Shown here in pieces: positions 37,632 through 45,015 of a DNA stretch of 64,000 bases. A program made the position numbers and the translations under genes. Source of the stretch: Hyphomicrobium sp. (GTDB lineage Bacteria; Pseudomonadota; Alphaproteobacteria; Rhizobiales; Hyphomicrobiaceae); the NCBI GenBank assembly GCA_016793445.1, contig JAEUME010000011.1, positions 124,001 to 188,000 on the forward strand. Reading direction: 5' to 3'. Position 1 is the stretch's first letter, and each line of letters starts with the position of its first letter. The notes beneath the pieces were generated by a model that saw only the letters and a program-made list of their open reading frames with translations, had not been told where the DNA came from and did not search any database.

Positions 37632-37655
37632 TTGCCCTGAGCCAACCGGTGTTCC

Positions 37656-38060
37656 ATGGTCATGCCGAAGACCCCGCTTCTGACCGTAGATTGCGTCGTG
37701 CGCGATGCCCGCGGGCGCATTTTGCTGGTGACGCGCGCCAACTCTCCGTTTCGCGGCCGGCTGGCGCTGCCGGGCGGCTTCGTCAACCGCGATGAAAGCG
37801 TGGAGGATGCCTGCCGCCGCGAGGTCAAGGAGGAGACCGGACTGACGCTAAACCGCCTCAGGCTGGTCGGGGTCTACTCCGACCCGGGCCGGGATCCTCG
37901 TGGCCCGACATGCTCCGTCGCCTTCTTCGCCTCGGTGCGCGCGGGCACGGTGAAGGGCGGTGACGACGCGCGCGATGCGGCCTGGGTCGCTGATTGGAAA
38001 AGCGCGAACCTTGCCTTCGATCACCGTGACATCATCACGGACGCATTGCGTCTCTATTAA
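37656..38060 (+). CDS. NUDIX hydrolase
   Basis: 134 residues. The Nudix box GGFVNRDESVEDACRREVKEETG is present (all catalytic Glu in REVKEE). N-terminal LLTVDCVVRDARGRILLVTRAN and DPRGPTCSVAFFA resemble ADP-ribose or ADP-sugar pyrophosphatases. Substrate cannot be set by sequence. It follows the response regulator by 24 bases. Confidence 0.92.
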   Translation: MVMPKTPLLTVDCVVRDARGRILLVTRANSPFRGRLALPGGFVNRDESVEDACRREVKEETGLTLNRLRLVGVYSDPGRDPRGPTCSVAFFASVRAGTVKGGDDARDAAWVADWKSANLAFDHRDIITDALRLY

Positions 38061-38080
38061 TGCGTTGCTCCGTTTCAGCG

Positions 38081-38200
38081 TCAGTTGCCGTAGTTCCTGA
38101 CGAATGACCTTGCGCTGATGAGGCAGGCAAGGCTGGCAGCCGAGATGATGATGATTGCGAGAATATCCGCGCCTGGATAGCCCCAGAACGTATCTGTCAT
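38081..38200 (-). CDS. 39-residue membrane microprotein
   Basis: ATG 38200 overlaps the stop of the upstream gene (ATGA) and has AAGAGG at good spacing inside it. The product starts MTDTFWGYPGADILAIIIIS and has one hydrophobic helix (about 12-29) then RSFVRNYGN. It is the last gene of a three-gene coupled set with a DMT transporter and a winged-helix-like protein, so it may be a regulatory subunit of the transporter. Unknown family. Confidence 0.6.
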   Translation of the reverse strand: MTDTFWGYPGADILAIIIISAASLACLISARSFVRNYGN

Positions 38201-38490
38201 GGCGATACCTCTTGGAGGAGTCCTGTATCAATCATGCGCTCTCGCCCGAACGGCGTAAGCTGATATTCAAAGATGAGCTGCGTTCGGCCACCTAAATCCA
38301 CAAGCTTCCGATCGACGGATTTGATCAACCCAGCCGCGGTCAACTCATCCAGAGTGACCCTGGTGTTGTTTTCCCAATACAGGCCCGTCAGGCCGTAGTA
38401 ACCCAGGAGGCGCTTGACAAGTTCCACGTCCCAGATGCGGTCCGAATTGCTCAGTTGCTGAAGCAGAAAGCCTTTCTGGTGGATCTTCAT
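38197..38490 (-). CDS. Winged-helix-like hypothetical protein
   Basis: 97 residues (starts MKIHQKGFLLQQLSNSDRIW). The pattern LLGYYGLTGLYWENNTRVTLDELTAAGLIKSVDRKLVD...IFEYQLTPFGRERM looks like a small winged helix with a terminal beta hairpin, like PadR/MarR-type cores, though no family is certain. Both ends overlap neighbours as ATGA: the DMT transporter upstream and the microprotein downstream. A regulator or cytoplasmic partner of the transporter is inferred. Confidence 0.6.
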   Translation of the reverse strand: MKIHQKGFLLQQLSNSDRIWDVELVKRLLGYYGLTGLYWENNTRVTLDELTAAGLIKSVDRKLVDLGGRTQLIFEYQLTPFGRERMIDTGLLQEVSP

Positions 38491-39578
38491 GCGGCGCCTC
38501 CCTCGGATTGCGCGTCGCGCAGGGTGGTGATCGCATCGGCAGGCTCGCGGAACATCACGAAGCTGCCGCCCACTGCCAGCACCAAGCCTATGATGAAGTA
38601 CACCGGCGGGAATTCGAGCGTGAAAGCTGCGATAAACAACAGCGCGAACACGGCATAAAGATTGCCGATGGCTTCACCCCGCCCCACGCCAATCAACCCG
38701 AAACTCTTATAGAAGCTGGTATAGCAGAAAGCATGGCACACGGAGGCCAGCACGATCCACAGCATAGCCCTGCCGTCCGCGAGGGTATCGGAAATCAGGC
38801 GGAAGACCGGCAATCCCGTGAATGAGAGCACCGGCAGGATCAGCAGGCCCCAGAACATGATCTCGAAGGTGAAGCGGCACTGAATTCCCGTATCGGGATC
38901 CGACACGTCCATGGCGCGCGCGGCAACGGCACCCTCCGCGCCCCAGCCGACCGCGGACATCAATCCGCCGAGATAGCCCAGCCAGGCGTGCTCCTTGACA
39001 CCCGTATCCTGACCGAACAGCTCAGGACCATAGATCGCCACGCCGCCCAGGATGATCAGCGACATGCCGATCGCGGCATAGGTCGTAATCTTCTCGTGGT
39101 ACCAGAGGCGCGCGATCACGGCGCCGAACACTGGATAGAACAACGATGTGACCGCGGCGAATACGGGGCCTACAAAACCCATGGCCATATAGGAGCCGAA
39201 GATCGCGATCGGTCCGCCGCAGATCGAGGCCAGAGCGTACCATTTGGATATCCTGCGGAAGCGGACGAACGTACGCCCAAAATCCGAGACTTTGCCAAGT
39301 ACGCCGTTCCACACGAGCAGGAATAGGAATACCGCAACCGCGTGGACAAAAGTCATGACGGCGACCGCCGTCAGACGCAGCGCCCTGTCGTCGGCGGGGA
39401 TGGCGGAATACGGGAACTCGTACCAAAGCGCGGTGCCAGGCACGTACCACGCGCCCCACAGAACCGCCGTCCACAAAGCAAATATGAAACCCCAGCGCTT
39501 CGAGCGCGCGGCATGCCGATAAAGCGCATCGGCAAGCGCCGCGCTTTGGTCCGTTTGAATGGAGGTCACTTTGCTCAA
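38487..39578 (-). CDS. DMT-superfamily (EamA-like) transporter
   Basis: 363 residues, about ten transmembrane helices in two five-helix halves: WGFIFALWTAVLWGAWYVPGTALW, FGSYMAMGFVGPVFAAVTSLFYPVFGAVIA, and LYAVFALLFIAAFTLEFPPVYFIIGLVLAVGGSFV. DMT proteins mostly export metabolites or amino-acid-like solutes by proton exchange. Position at the end of the methylated-amine locus suggests transport of an amine or one-carbon product. First gene of a three-gene ATGA-coupled set. Confidence 0.85.
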   Translation of the reverse strand: MSKVTSIQTDQSAALADALYRHAARSKRWGFIFALWTAVLWGAWYVPGTALWYEFPYSAIPADDRALRLTAVAVMTFVHAVAVFLFLLVWNGVLGKVSDFGRTFVRFRRISKWYALASICGGPIAIFGSYMAMGFVGPVFAAVTSLFYPVFGAVIARLWYHEKITTYAAIGMSLIILGGVAIYGPELFGQDTGVKEHAWLGYLGGLMSAVGWGAEGAVAARAMDVSDPDTGIQCRFTFEIMFWGLLILPVLSFTGLPVFRLISDTLADGRAMLWIVLASVCHAFCYTSFYKSFGLIGVGRGEAIGNLYAVFALLFIAAFTLEFPPVYFIIGLVLAVGGSFVMFREPADAITTLRDAQSEGGAA

Positions 39579-39626
39579 GGTCTGCTCGCCTTCACTCTGC
39601 TCGCCCTAAGGAGCCTGGATAAAGGA

Positions 39627-39648
39627 GCCGGGAGCTAATGCTCCCGGC
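39627..39648 (-). terminator. Hairpin between the GcvT-like and DMT genes
   Basis: Perfect nine-base stem GCCGGGAGC (39627-39635) / GCTCCCGGC (39640-39648) with loop TAAT, about 95 bases past the GcvT-like stop and before the DMT gene. There is no T run. It probably ends or dampens transcription before the transporter set. Confidence 0.6.
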
Positions 39649-39741
39649 CAAGTTGCGCACGGGGAAGAATGTGCGCGTGCCGTGCTTGATGGGCGTTTGA
39701 ACCGCCGATGGGACTTCGACCGGAGCTGTTGTTCTATGGTG

Positions 39742-40863
39742 TCAGCCGGCCGGGTGTGTTCTCAGCCGCATGGGATCGTAGAACGGCATCTGCACGACGG
39801 TAGCCGCGTACTCCTTGCCGTTATCGACGACCGTCAGTTGTGTGCCGAGCTTCGTGTACTCAGGCGCGATCTGCGCCATGGCCAGCGACTTCATCAGATG
39901 CTGGCTGAAGGTCGTGCTGGTCACCGTGCCTACTTCCTTACCGTCGGCGTAGACGCGGGCGAGCGGGGAGACGGCCTCACTGTGCCAGACCTCAAGACCG
40001 GTGATGAACGAGCGCTCCTTGCCCTTCTTTTCCGCCAGTGCTTTCTTGCCGATGAAGTCGGGCTTGGACATATCGATCGTCCAACCGGCGCGCACTTCCC
40101 ATGGAGTCGTGTCGCCGTGGATCATGTCGAACGGGAAGAACAACAGGCCACCTTCGACGCGGATGATGTCGAGACATGACCAGGACACCGGCTTTATACC
40201 CTTGTCTTTGCCGGCTGCGACGATCGAATCCCAGATGAACGGGGCATCCTCTGCACTGCAGAAGACCTCATAGCCGCGTTCGGCCGAATAGCCGCCGCGG
40301 GCAATGGAAACCTGCTTGCCGAAAATCGTCGTCTTCGCGTGCTTGAAGTAAGGCAGGTCTGCGAGCTTCATCGGCGTGTGAGGCGCAAGCGTCTCCAGCG
40401 CCAACGGGCCCTGCAGCGAAATGATGTGCACGTCATCGTCGCGTGCGACATCGACATTAAAGCCCTTCTTCGCCTCGGCTGCGGCTTCCTCGAAAGCGCC
40501 GCCGCCGTGCGAAACACGGTACTTGCCGCCACCATCGACATAAACCAGCACGTCGTCGATCAGCGCACCTTCGCTGTTGACGATGTTGCTGATATGCGAG
40601 TCGCCGGGCTGGGCCTTGGAGACCTCCGTCGTAAGAATATGGTTGAGGAACTTCAATGCATCCGGGCCGCTGACATTGACCATTTTCAGGGCCGAAACGT
40701 CGAACAGACCGGCTTGGTTACGGACGGTTTCGGTCTCGGCGTAAGGACATGCGTTATAATTCTGCGGGATCGGCATGTCGTTCCAGGACGATGACAGGTC
40801 AGAGCCCAAGGCCCTGTGGCGGCTATTGAGAGCCGAGTTGCGTTCTTTTGTCGTTCCGTGCAT
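39742..40863 (-). CDS. GcvT-like tetrahydrofolate-binding protein (DmmD-like)
   Basis: 373 residues of the aminomethyltransferase/GcvT fold: AGLFDVSALKMVNVSGPDALKFLNHILTTEV, IDDVLVYVDGGGKYRVSH, RGGYSAERGYEVFCSAEDAPFIWD and the folate-contact region VSWSCLDIIRVEGGLLFFPFD, with GKKAL and the C-terminal barrel. GGAGAG precedes ATG 40863. Genes of this type (dmmD) accompany a flavin/2Fe-2S reductase in dimethylamine monooxygenase clusters, where they are thought to load a one-carbon unit onto THF. Here it follows such a reductase by 83 bases, but no DmmA is present. Role inferred. Confidence 0.8.
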   Translation of the reverse strand: MHGTTKERNSALNSRHRALGSDLSSSWNDMPIPQNYNACPYAETETVRNQAGLFDVSALKMVNVSGPDALKFLNHILTTEVSKAQPGDSHISNIVNSEGALIDDVLVYVDGGGKYRVSHGGGAFEEAAAEAKKGFNVDVARDDDVHIISLQGPLALETLAPHTPMKLADLPYFKHAKTTIFGKQVSIARGGYSAERGYEVFCSAEDAPFIWDSIVAAGKDKGIKPVSWSCLDIIRVEGGLLFFPFDMIHGDTTPWEVRAGWTIDMSKPDFIGKKALAEKKGKERSFITGLEVWHSEAVSPLARVYADGKEVGTVTSTTFSQHLMKSLAMAQIAPEYTKLGTQLTVVDNGKEYAATVVQMPFYDPMRLRTHPAG

Positions 40864-40946
40864 GGGCGCTACTCTCCAGTTGATGTTGATGTTTTTTCTG
40901 TCGGCGCCGGCATGAGCGGCCGGGCCTTCGCTCGCTGCTTATTTGA

Positions 40947-41894
40947 TCAGGAATCCTTGTGGGGTCGGCTTGCCGTCATCGTATTGGGATAGCCAGTCGA
41001 CCGTTGTCTGGTGATACCGCGTGATTGGTCGTCATAAACGAGCGCTCCGGTGCTATCGATGACGCCCGTGATGCATTGTCCGCGCGCTCCGCCGCAGCAC
41101 AGGTAGGGCGCATCCACTCCCGCCTGTTCGAGCGCCTCGAGCGCGCTTTGGTGATCTCCGGCCGTTATCCGCTCTCCGGTGCTCTTCACCTCGATCTCGA
41201 AAGGCTTGCCCGGGGGCGGTGTGCTGAAGCGCTCGTAGTGAACGTTCTCTTCGGGCCAACCCTCGTGCTTGGCGACATCGAGCGCCCAGTCGATCATACG
41301 CTGGGGACCGCAGATGTAGACGTGTGTGCCCAACGGCTGGTTGCCAAGGATCGCCGCCAGCGGGATGCGCTCTCCACGGTTGGACCTATAGACGTGCACA
41401 CCGTGGTTCGCCTCATCCGCTAATTCGCGGCAGAACGCGCCGGCATCGTCGGAGCGAACGGCGTAGTGGAGCTCACAACTCGCCTTTGCCTTCTTGCAAA
41501 AATCAAGCATGGCCAGCATCGGCGTAATACCGATGCCGCCGGCGAGAAAGATGTGCTTGCGGGCTTTATGCGCGAGCGCGAACAAATTGACGGGTTCGCT
41601 GATTTCCAGATGGCTGCCAATATCAACCTTGGTGTGCATGTATTCCGAGCCGCCGCGCGACTCCGACGAGCGCTGCACGCTGATGATGTACCCGCGGTTC
41701 TCGTTCGTGGCACCCATGATCGAATAGGGATTGCGCCAGACGTGCTCGCCTTCGCGCATCGTGACGACAATGTGTGATCCTGCGGAAAATACCGGCAGCG
41801 GCTCATCGTTCATGCTGACGAGTTCGAACCGCTTGATATTCTCTGCGACGGTGTCGATGCGCGCAACGCGCACGTTCTGCTGGGCTCTGATCAT
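40947..41894 (-). CDS. Flavin/NAD/2Fe-2S oxidoreductase (DmmB or PDR type) with altered C-terminus
   Basis: 315 residues: FMN domain with WRNPYSIMG, NAD-binding domain with IFLAGGIGITPMLAML and YICGPQRMIDWAL, then a plant-type 2Fe-2S domain ending early. The cluster motif reads YLCCGGARGQC, where C-x4-C-x2-C is expected; the middle Cys position is Arg. The last 26 residues in this frame look out of frame, while another frame continues RPITRYHQTTVDWLSQYDD to a TAA at 40939. A frameshift or decaying gene is possible. It would feed electrons from NADH to an oxygenase or the neighbouring GcvT-like step. Confidence 0.75.
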   Translation of the reverse strand: MIRAQQNVRVARIDTVAENIKRFELVSMNDEPLPVFSAGSHIVVTMREGEHVWRNPYSIMGATNENRGYIISVQRSSESRGGSEYMHTKVDIGSHLEISEPVNLFALAHKARKHIFLAGGIGITPMLAMLDFCKKAKASCELHYAVRSDDAGAFCRELADEANHGVHVYRSNRGERIPLAAILGNQPLGTHVYICGPQRMIDWALDVAKHEGWPEENVHYERFSTPPPGKPFEIEVKSTGERITAGDHQSALEALEQAGVDAPYLCCGGARGQCITGVIDSTGALVYDDQSRGITRQRSTGYPNTMTASRPHKDS

Positions 41895-42016
41895 TTGAAT
41901 TCTCCCAACGGCTGAACGGGTTCACCTGGCGCCTCGGCATCGATCCGCACGCCCATAAAGGCGCCGAAACGGCGCGAGAAGTGATCACGAACGAGCAGCA
42001 GCTCGACGGCCGGACA
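41891..42016 (-). pseudogene. 3' remnant of an unidentified gene
   Basis: The frame ending TGA 41891-41893, which overlaps the reductase ATG as ATGA, reads AVELLLVRDHFSRRFGAFMG then VRIDAEAPGEPVQPLGEFK and is closed by TAA at 42017-42019 with no usable start except an internal ATG. It looks like the end of a protein once translated just ahead of the reductase, whose 5' part has been lost and replaced by two strong hairpins. No family recognised. Confidence 0.45.
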
Positions 42017-42021
42017 TTAGA

Positions 42022-42055
42022 CCAGGGTGGCAATGGAGGCTTTTCGCCACCCTGG
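42022..42055 (-). terminator. Inverted repeat 1 after the permease gene
   Basis: CCAGGGTGGC (42022-42031) pairs perfectly with GCCACCCTGG (42046-42055) around a 14-base loop. It lies between the permease stop and the gene remnant, next to a second hairpin, so it likely limits readthrough into the reductase. Confidence 0.6.
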
Positions 42056-42062
42056 GAGAGTG

Positions 42063-42092
42063 CCCGGCCGGTCTGGCCAAAGACCGGCCGGG
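42063..42092 (-). terminator. Inverted repeat 2 after the permease gene
   Basis: CCCGGCCGGTCT (42063-42074) and AGACCGGCCGGG (42081-42092) form a perfect 12-base stem with loop GGCCAA, 20 bases after the permease stop on the minus strand. No T run, but very stable. Confidence 0.7.
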
Positions 42093-42111
42093 CTGCTTAA
42101 CGGCATCTACC

Positions 42112-43899
42112 TCAAGCTGGCAGCGTGAAATACCAGTTTGCGATGAGTACCGTGGCCAAACCAGCGGCGAGGACCAAGTAGGGAAGGATACCCGCCTTGC
42201 GCTCGACCATCTCGCCTGGGCTGATGTTCAAATCCTCGTACATATGATCAGGGAAACGACCCTTATCCTGAACGATATGGCGGAACCAGAACACGGGCAG
42301 GATCAAGGACGCCGTGAACAAGCCAGCCCACAGGGCGTTGGGATTCCACACCTTGGCGCCCGCCCCCATGAAGACCGCGTTGACGAAGGCGAAGATGGCG
42401 CCAAGCGCGAGCAGGATGGTGGGTGCCTTCCACGGACGATGGATATGCCCATTGTCGATGCGATGGATCCAGCCTGAGTTCAGGTTGAGGAAGTTGAAGA
42501 TGATGTACCCACAGTTGGACACGGCGAGGATGAAGAAGAAGCTCGTCGCGTCCGCACAGGCGATGGCGAGAAGACACATGTTGACGGCCAAATCCGTCCA
42601 CATGGCACTCGTCGGCGCGCCGTGTTCATTCGTGTGGCTCAGGTAGCGGGGCAGCCAGCCGTCTACGGAAGCCTGATAGAGCGTCCGCGAAGAGCCGGCC
42701 ATCGCCGTCATGATCGACAGCATGAGCGCAAGGATCATCATCATGACGAGAACGTTCGTCATGAAACCACCACCGCCGACCATCCTGCCCATGGCTTCGG
42801 CGACGCCCGAACCATCGACAATTGGTGTTGCGAGCATGCCTTCAAGGCCGAGCACACCCTGGAACGTGAAAGGAACCAGTGTGAACAGGAGAAGGCACAG
42901 AAGGCCCGAGTAGAAGATGGCTTTGAACGTATCCGATCCCGGATTGCGGAACTCAGCCGTGTAGCATACGGCTGTCTCAAAACCGTACGTGGACCATGCG
43001 GCAATGAACATGCCTCCCAGGACGAGCGTCCAACCCGGAATATCCCACTGGCCGGGTTCCGGCATGTAGGCATTCTTGAGCGGAACGAGAGGCGTGTAGT
43101 TCGACCAATCGATCTGCCCCGTCAAAATGGGTACGACGCCAACGATGAGCATCGGGATAATAACGAGAAGTCCAATCCACTTCTGGACGCTGGCGGTGCC
43201 CGAAATGCCGCGATGCTGAATGGCGAACGTGAGCAGCATGAGGGCCGCACCAATCCAGAAGGCGGCGTTGAACGAGAAGTGCACCGGGCCCAGCGTGCCG
43301 GCAGCTAGCGTCCAGTTACGGATCGCTGGCGTAAGTGCTGCGACGCCGTCGGCGCTGAGAAGCGCAGCTATTGCGTCTTGAGCCGTCTTGCCTGCGTTGG
43401 CCGCCAGCCATTCCGCAACGCGCGGACTGTCAGCAGCAATCGAGCCCGCGTTCGCCTTGACCCACTCGAGAACACCTGGAGCGTCGGCGGGAGGAATAGG
43501 CGCCAGCGCATTCAAGATGTAGGCCGCTGCGATCGAACAGCCTAGAGACAGCACGGGCGTCCAGGCAAACCAGTTGCACCATACCGACATGGGAGCGAGC
43601 CACTTGGCGTAGCGCACCCAGGCGGCCGCGCCATAGACAGACGCACCGCCCGACTTGTTGGGAAACAAGCCTGCGATCTCGGCATACGTAAAGGATTGGA
43701 TAAAGCCCATGATCATGGACACCGTCCAAACCAGGAACGCTACCTTACCTACCGTGCCCGCGATACCACCGATTGAAAACAGGACCAGCGCGGGCACACC
43801 GCTGGCAACCCAAAACGCACCTCTCCAGTCAATACCACGCACCAACTCCGTGTGAGTTGATGCTGGATCATTTATCGTTCCGCTCCGTATGGAAGTCAT
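42112..43899 (-). CDS. APC-superfamily permease
   Basis: 595 residues from ATG 43899 (strong GAGGAGGAG upstream). Twelve to fourteen hydrophobic helices with APC family features: ALVLFSIGGIAGTVGKVAF, SFTYAEIAGLFPNKSGGASVYGAAAW, GWTLVLGGMFIAAWSTYGFETAVCYTAEFRNPG. An unusual insertion (about residues 140-195) between helices is rich in alanine. Located in the trimethylamine dehydrogenase operon, it probably imports an amine, but the family transports mainly amino acids. Substrate uncertain. Confidence 0.87.
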   Translation of the reverse strand: MTSIRSGTINDPASTHTELVRGIDWRGAFWVASGVPALVLFSIGGIAGTVGKVAFLVWTVSMIMGFIQSFTYAEIAGLFPNKSGGASVYGAAAWVRYAKWLAPMSVWCNWFAWTPVLSLGCSIAAAYILNALAPIPPADAPGVLEWVKANAGSIAADSPRVAEWLAANAGKTAQDAIAALLSADGVAALTPAIRNWTLAAGTLGPVHFSFNAAFWIGAALMLLTFAIQHRGISGTASVQKWIGLLVIIPMLIVGVVPILTGQIDWSNYTPLVPLKNAYMPEPGQWDIPGWTLVLGGMFIAAWSTYGFETAVCYTAEFRNPGSDTFKAIFYSGLLCLLLFTLVPFTFQGVLGLEGMLATPIVDGSGVAEAMGRMVGGGGFMTNVLVMMMILALMLSIMTAMAGSSRTLYQASVDGWLPRYLSHTNEHGAPTSAMWTDLAVNMCLLAIACADATSFFFILAVSNCGYIIFNFLNLNSGWIHRIDNGHIHRPWKAPTILLALGAIFAFVNAVFMGAGAKVWNPNALWAGLFTASLILPVFWFRHIVQDKGRFPDHMYEDLNISPGEMVERKAGILPYLVLAAGLATVLIANWYFTLPA

Positions 43900-44048
43900 C
43901 TGCACACTCCTCCTCAAAAAGGGTCACTTCCGCATTTTTGTTGTTCGTGACTTTTCCCGATTTCCTCTTAGGCATTTTTCTTACGCAGGCTCTTACCGGC
44001 CCTTGGGTTGGCTGAGACGAACCTTGCGGCCCCTCAGCCCACTTCCGT

Positions 44049-45014
44049 TCAGTTGAACTGCGTCTCCAACTCTTTCGTCAGTTCAAACAAATCCATGCAG
44101 ACACCGTAGGTCGCGACGTTGAAAATCGGCGCCTCGGGGTCGGTGTTCACCGCAATGATCGTATCGACATGCTTCATGCCGTAGAGGTGTTGCACGGCGC
44201 CCGAGATGCCGAGCGCGATGTAAACCTTACAGACACTGGCAACCTTGCCCGATTGGCCCACCTGATGAGGTTTTGGAAGCCAGCCTGAGTCCACAATCGG
44301 GCGCGAACACCCGAACGTGAAGCCCAGCCGATCTGCGAGCTTTTCAAAGCGTGGCAGATGATCCTTCTCCTGGATGCCGCGGCCGACCGACAGGATGTAC
44401 TCGGCTTTCGAAATATCGATGTTGGAGGGCGGGGCTTCGATATAGCCGGTGTGAAGCATGGCTTTGCTCGCTTCACCCAGATCGACCTCGAAAGTGGAGC
44501 GCTTCGCGCTGCCGGCGCCTTCCGGGATGGGATAAGTCGCACCGCGCAGAGCCAGCACAACGATCTCGCGACCCGGGAAGGCAACCTCCAGATTGACCTT
44601 GTTGCCATATGCACCGCGCGTCGCGACGACCGTGCCGGCATCGGCGGAGAGCGCCAGAACGTCGCTTGCAAAGCCTGCGCCCACGCGCGCCGCAACGGCC
44701 GATGCGCACGCCATGCCGTTCACGGTATGCCCTACAAGGACTAGCTTCGGCTTGTATTTCATCCCCAGCTGAAGGGCGCATTCCTCGTAGATGTGGGGAT
44801 CAAAATGATCGCCCTGCATCTTCACCGTGACGATCTCATCGACACCTGACAGATCGACCGCGTTGGCAATGGCGTCCGCGTTTTCACCGATGACGGCGAC
44901 AACCAGCGGACCTCCCAACTGTTCCTTCACCGATAACGCCGCGCCGATCGCCTCTTTGGTGATGTCGCGGACTGCGCCGTTGAGATGTTCGGCGAGTAAG
45001 AGAATGCCGGCCAT
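44049..45014 (-). CDS. etfA: Electron transfer flavoprotein alpha subunit
   Basis: 321 residues from ATG 45014, one base after the stop of the ETF-beta fusion gene. N-terminal GILLLAEHLNGAVRDITKEAIGAA; the FAD-binding C-terminal domain shows VSVGRGIQEKDHL, CSRPIVDSGWLPKPHQVGQSGK and ALGISGAVQHLYGMKHVDTIIAVNTDPEAPIF. It should form the ETF heterodimer with the beta domain of the fused neighbour and accept electrons from trimethylamine dehydrogenase. Confidence 0.93.
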   Translation of the reverse strand: MAGILLLAEHLNGAVRDITKEAIGAALSVKEQLGGPLVVAVIGENADAIANAVDLSGVDEIVTVKMQGDHFDPHIYEECALQLGMKYKPKLVLVGHTVNGMACASAVAARVGAGFASDVLALSADAGTVVATRGAYGNKVNLEVAFPGREIVVLALRGATYPIPEGAGSAKRSTFEVDLGEASKAMLHTGYIEAPPSNIDISKAEYILSVGRGIQEKDHLPRFEKLADRLGFTFGCSRPIVDSGWLPKPHQVGQSGKVASVCKVYIALGISGAVQHLYGMKHVDTIIAVNTDPEAPIFNVATYGVCMDLFELTKELETQFN

Positions 45015-45015
45015 A

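Noticed and set aside
37656..38060. Assignment of the NUDIX protein to a specific substrate such as 8-oxo-dGTP
   Set aside because: Only the Nudix box and general ADP-ribose-like features are visible; the sequence does not fix the substrate.
41803..42033. 76-codon minus-strand frame upstream of the reductase
   Set aside because: It overlaps the reductase start in another frame and has shadow-like composition; the ATGA-coupled remnant frame is more protein-like.
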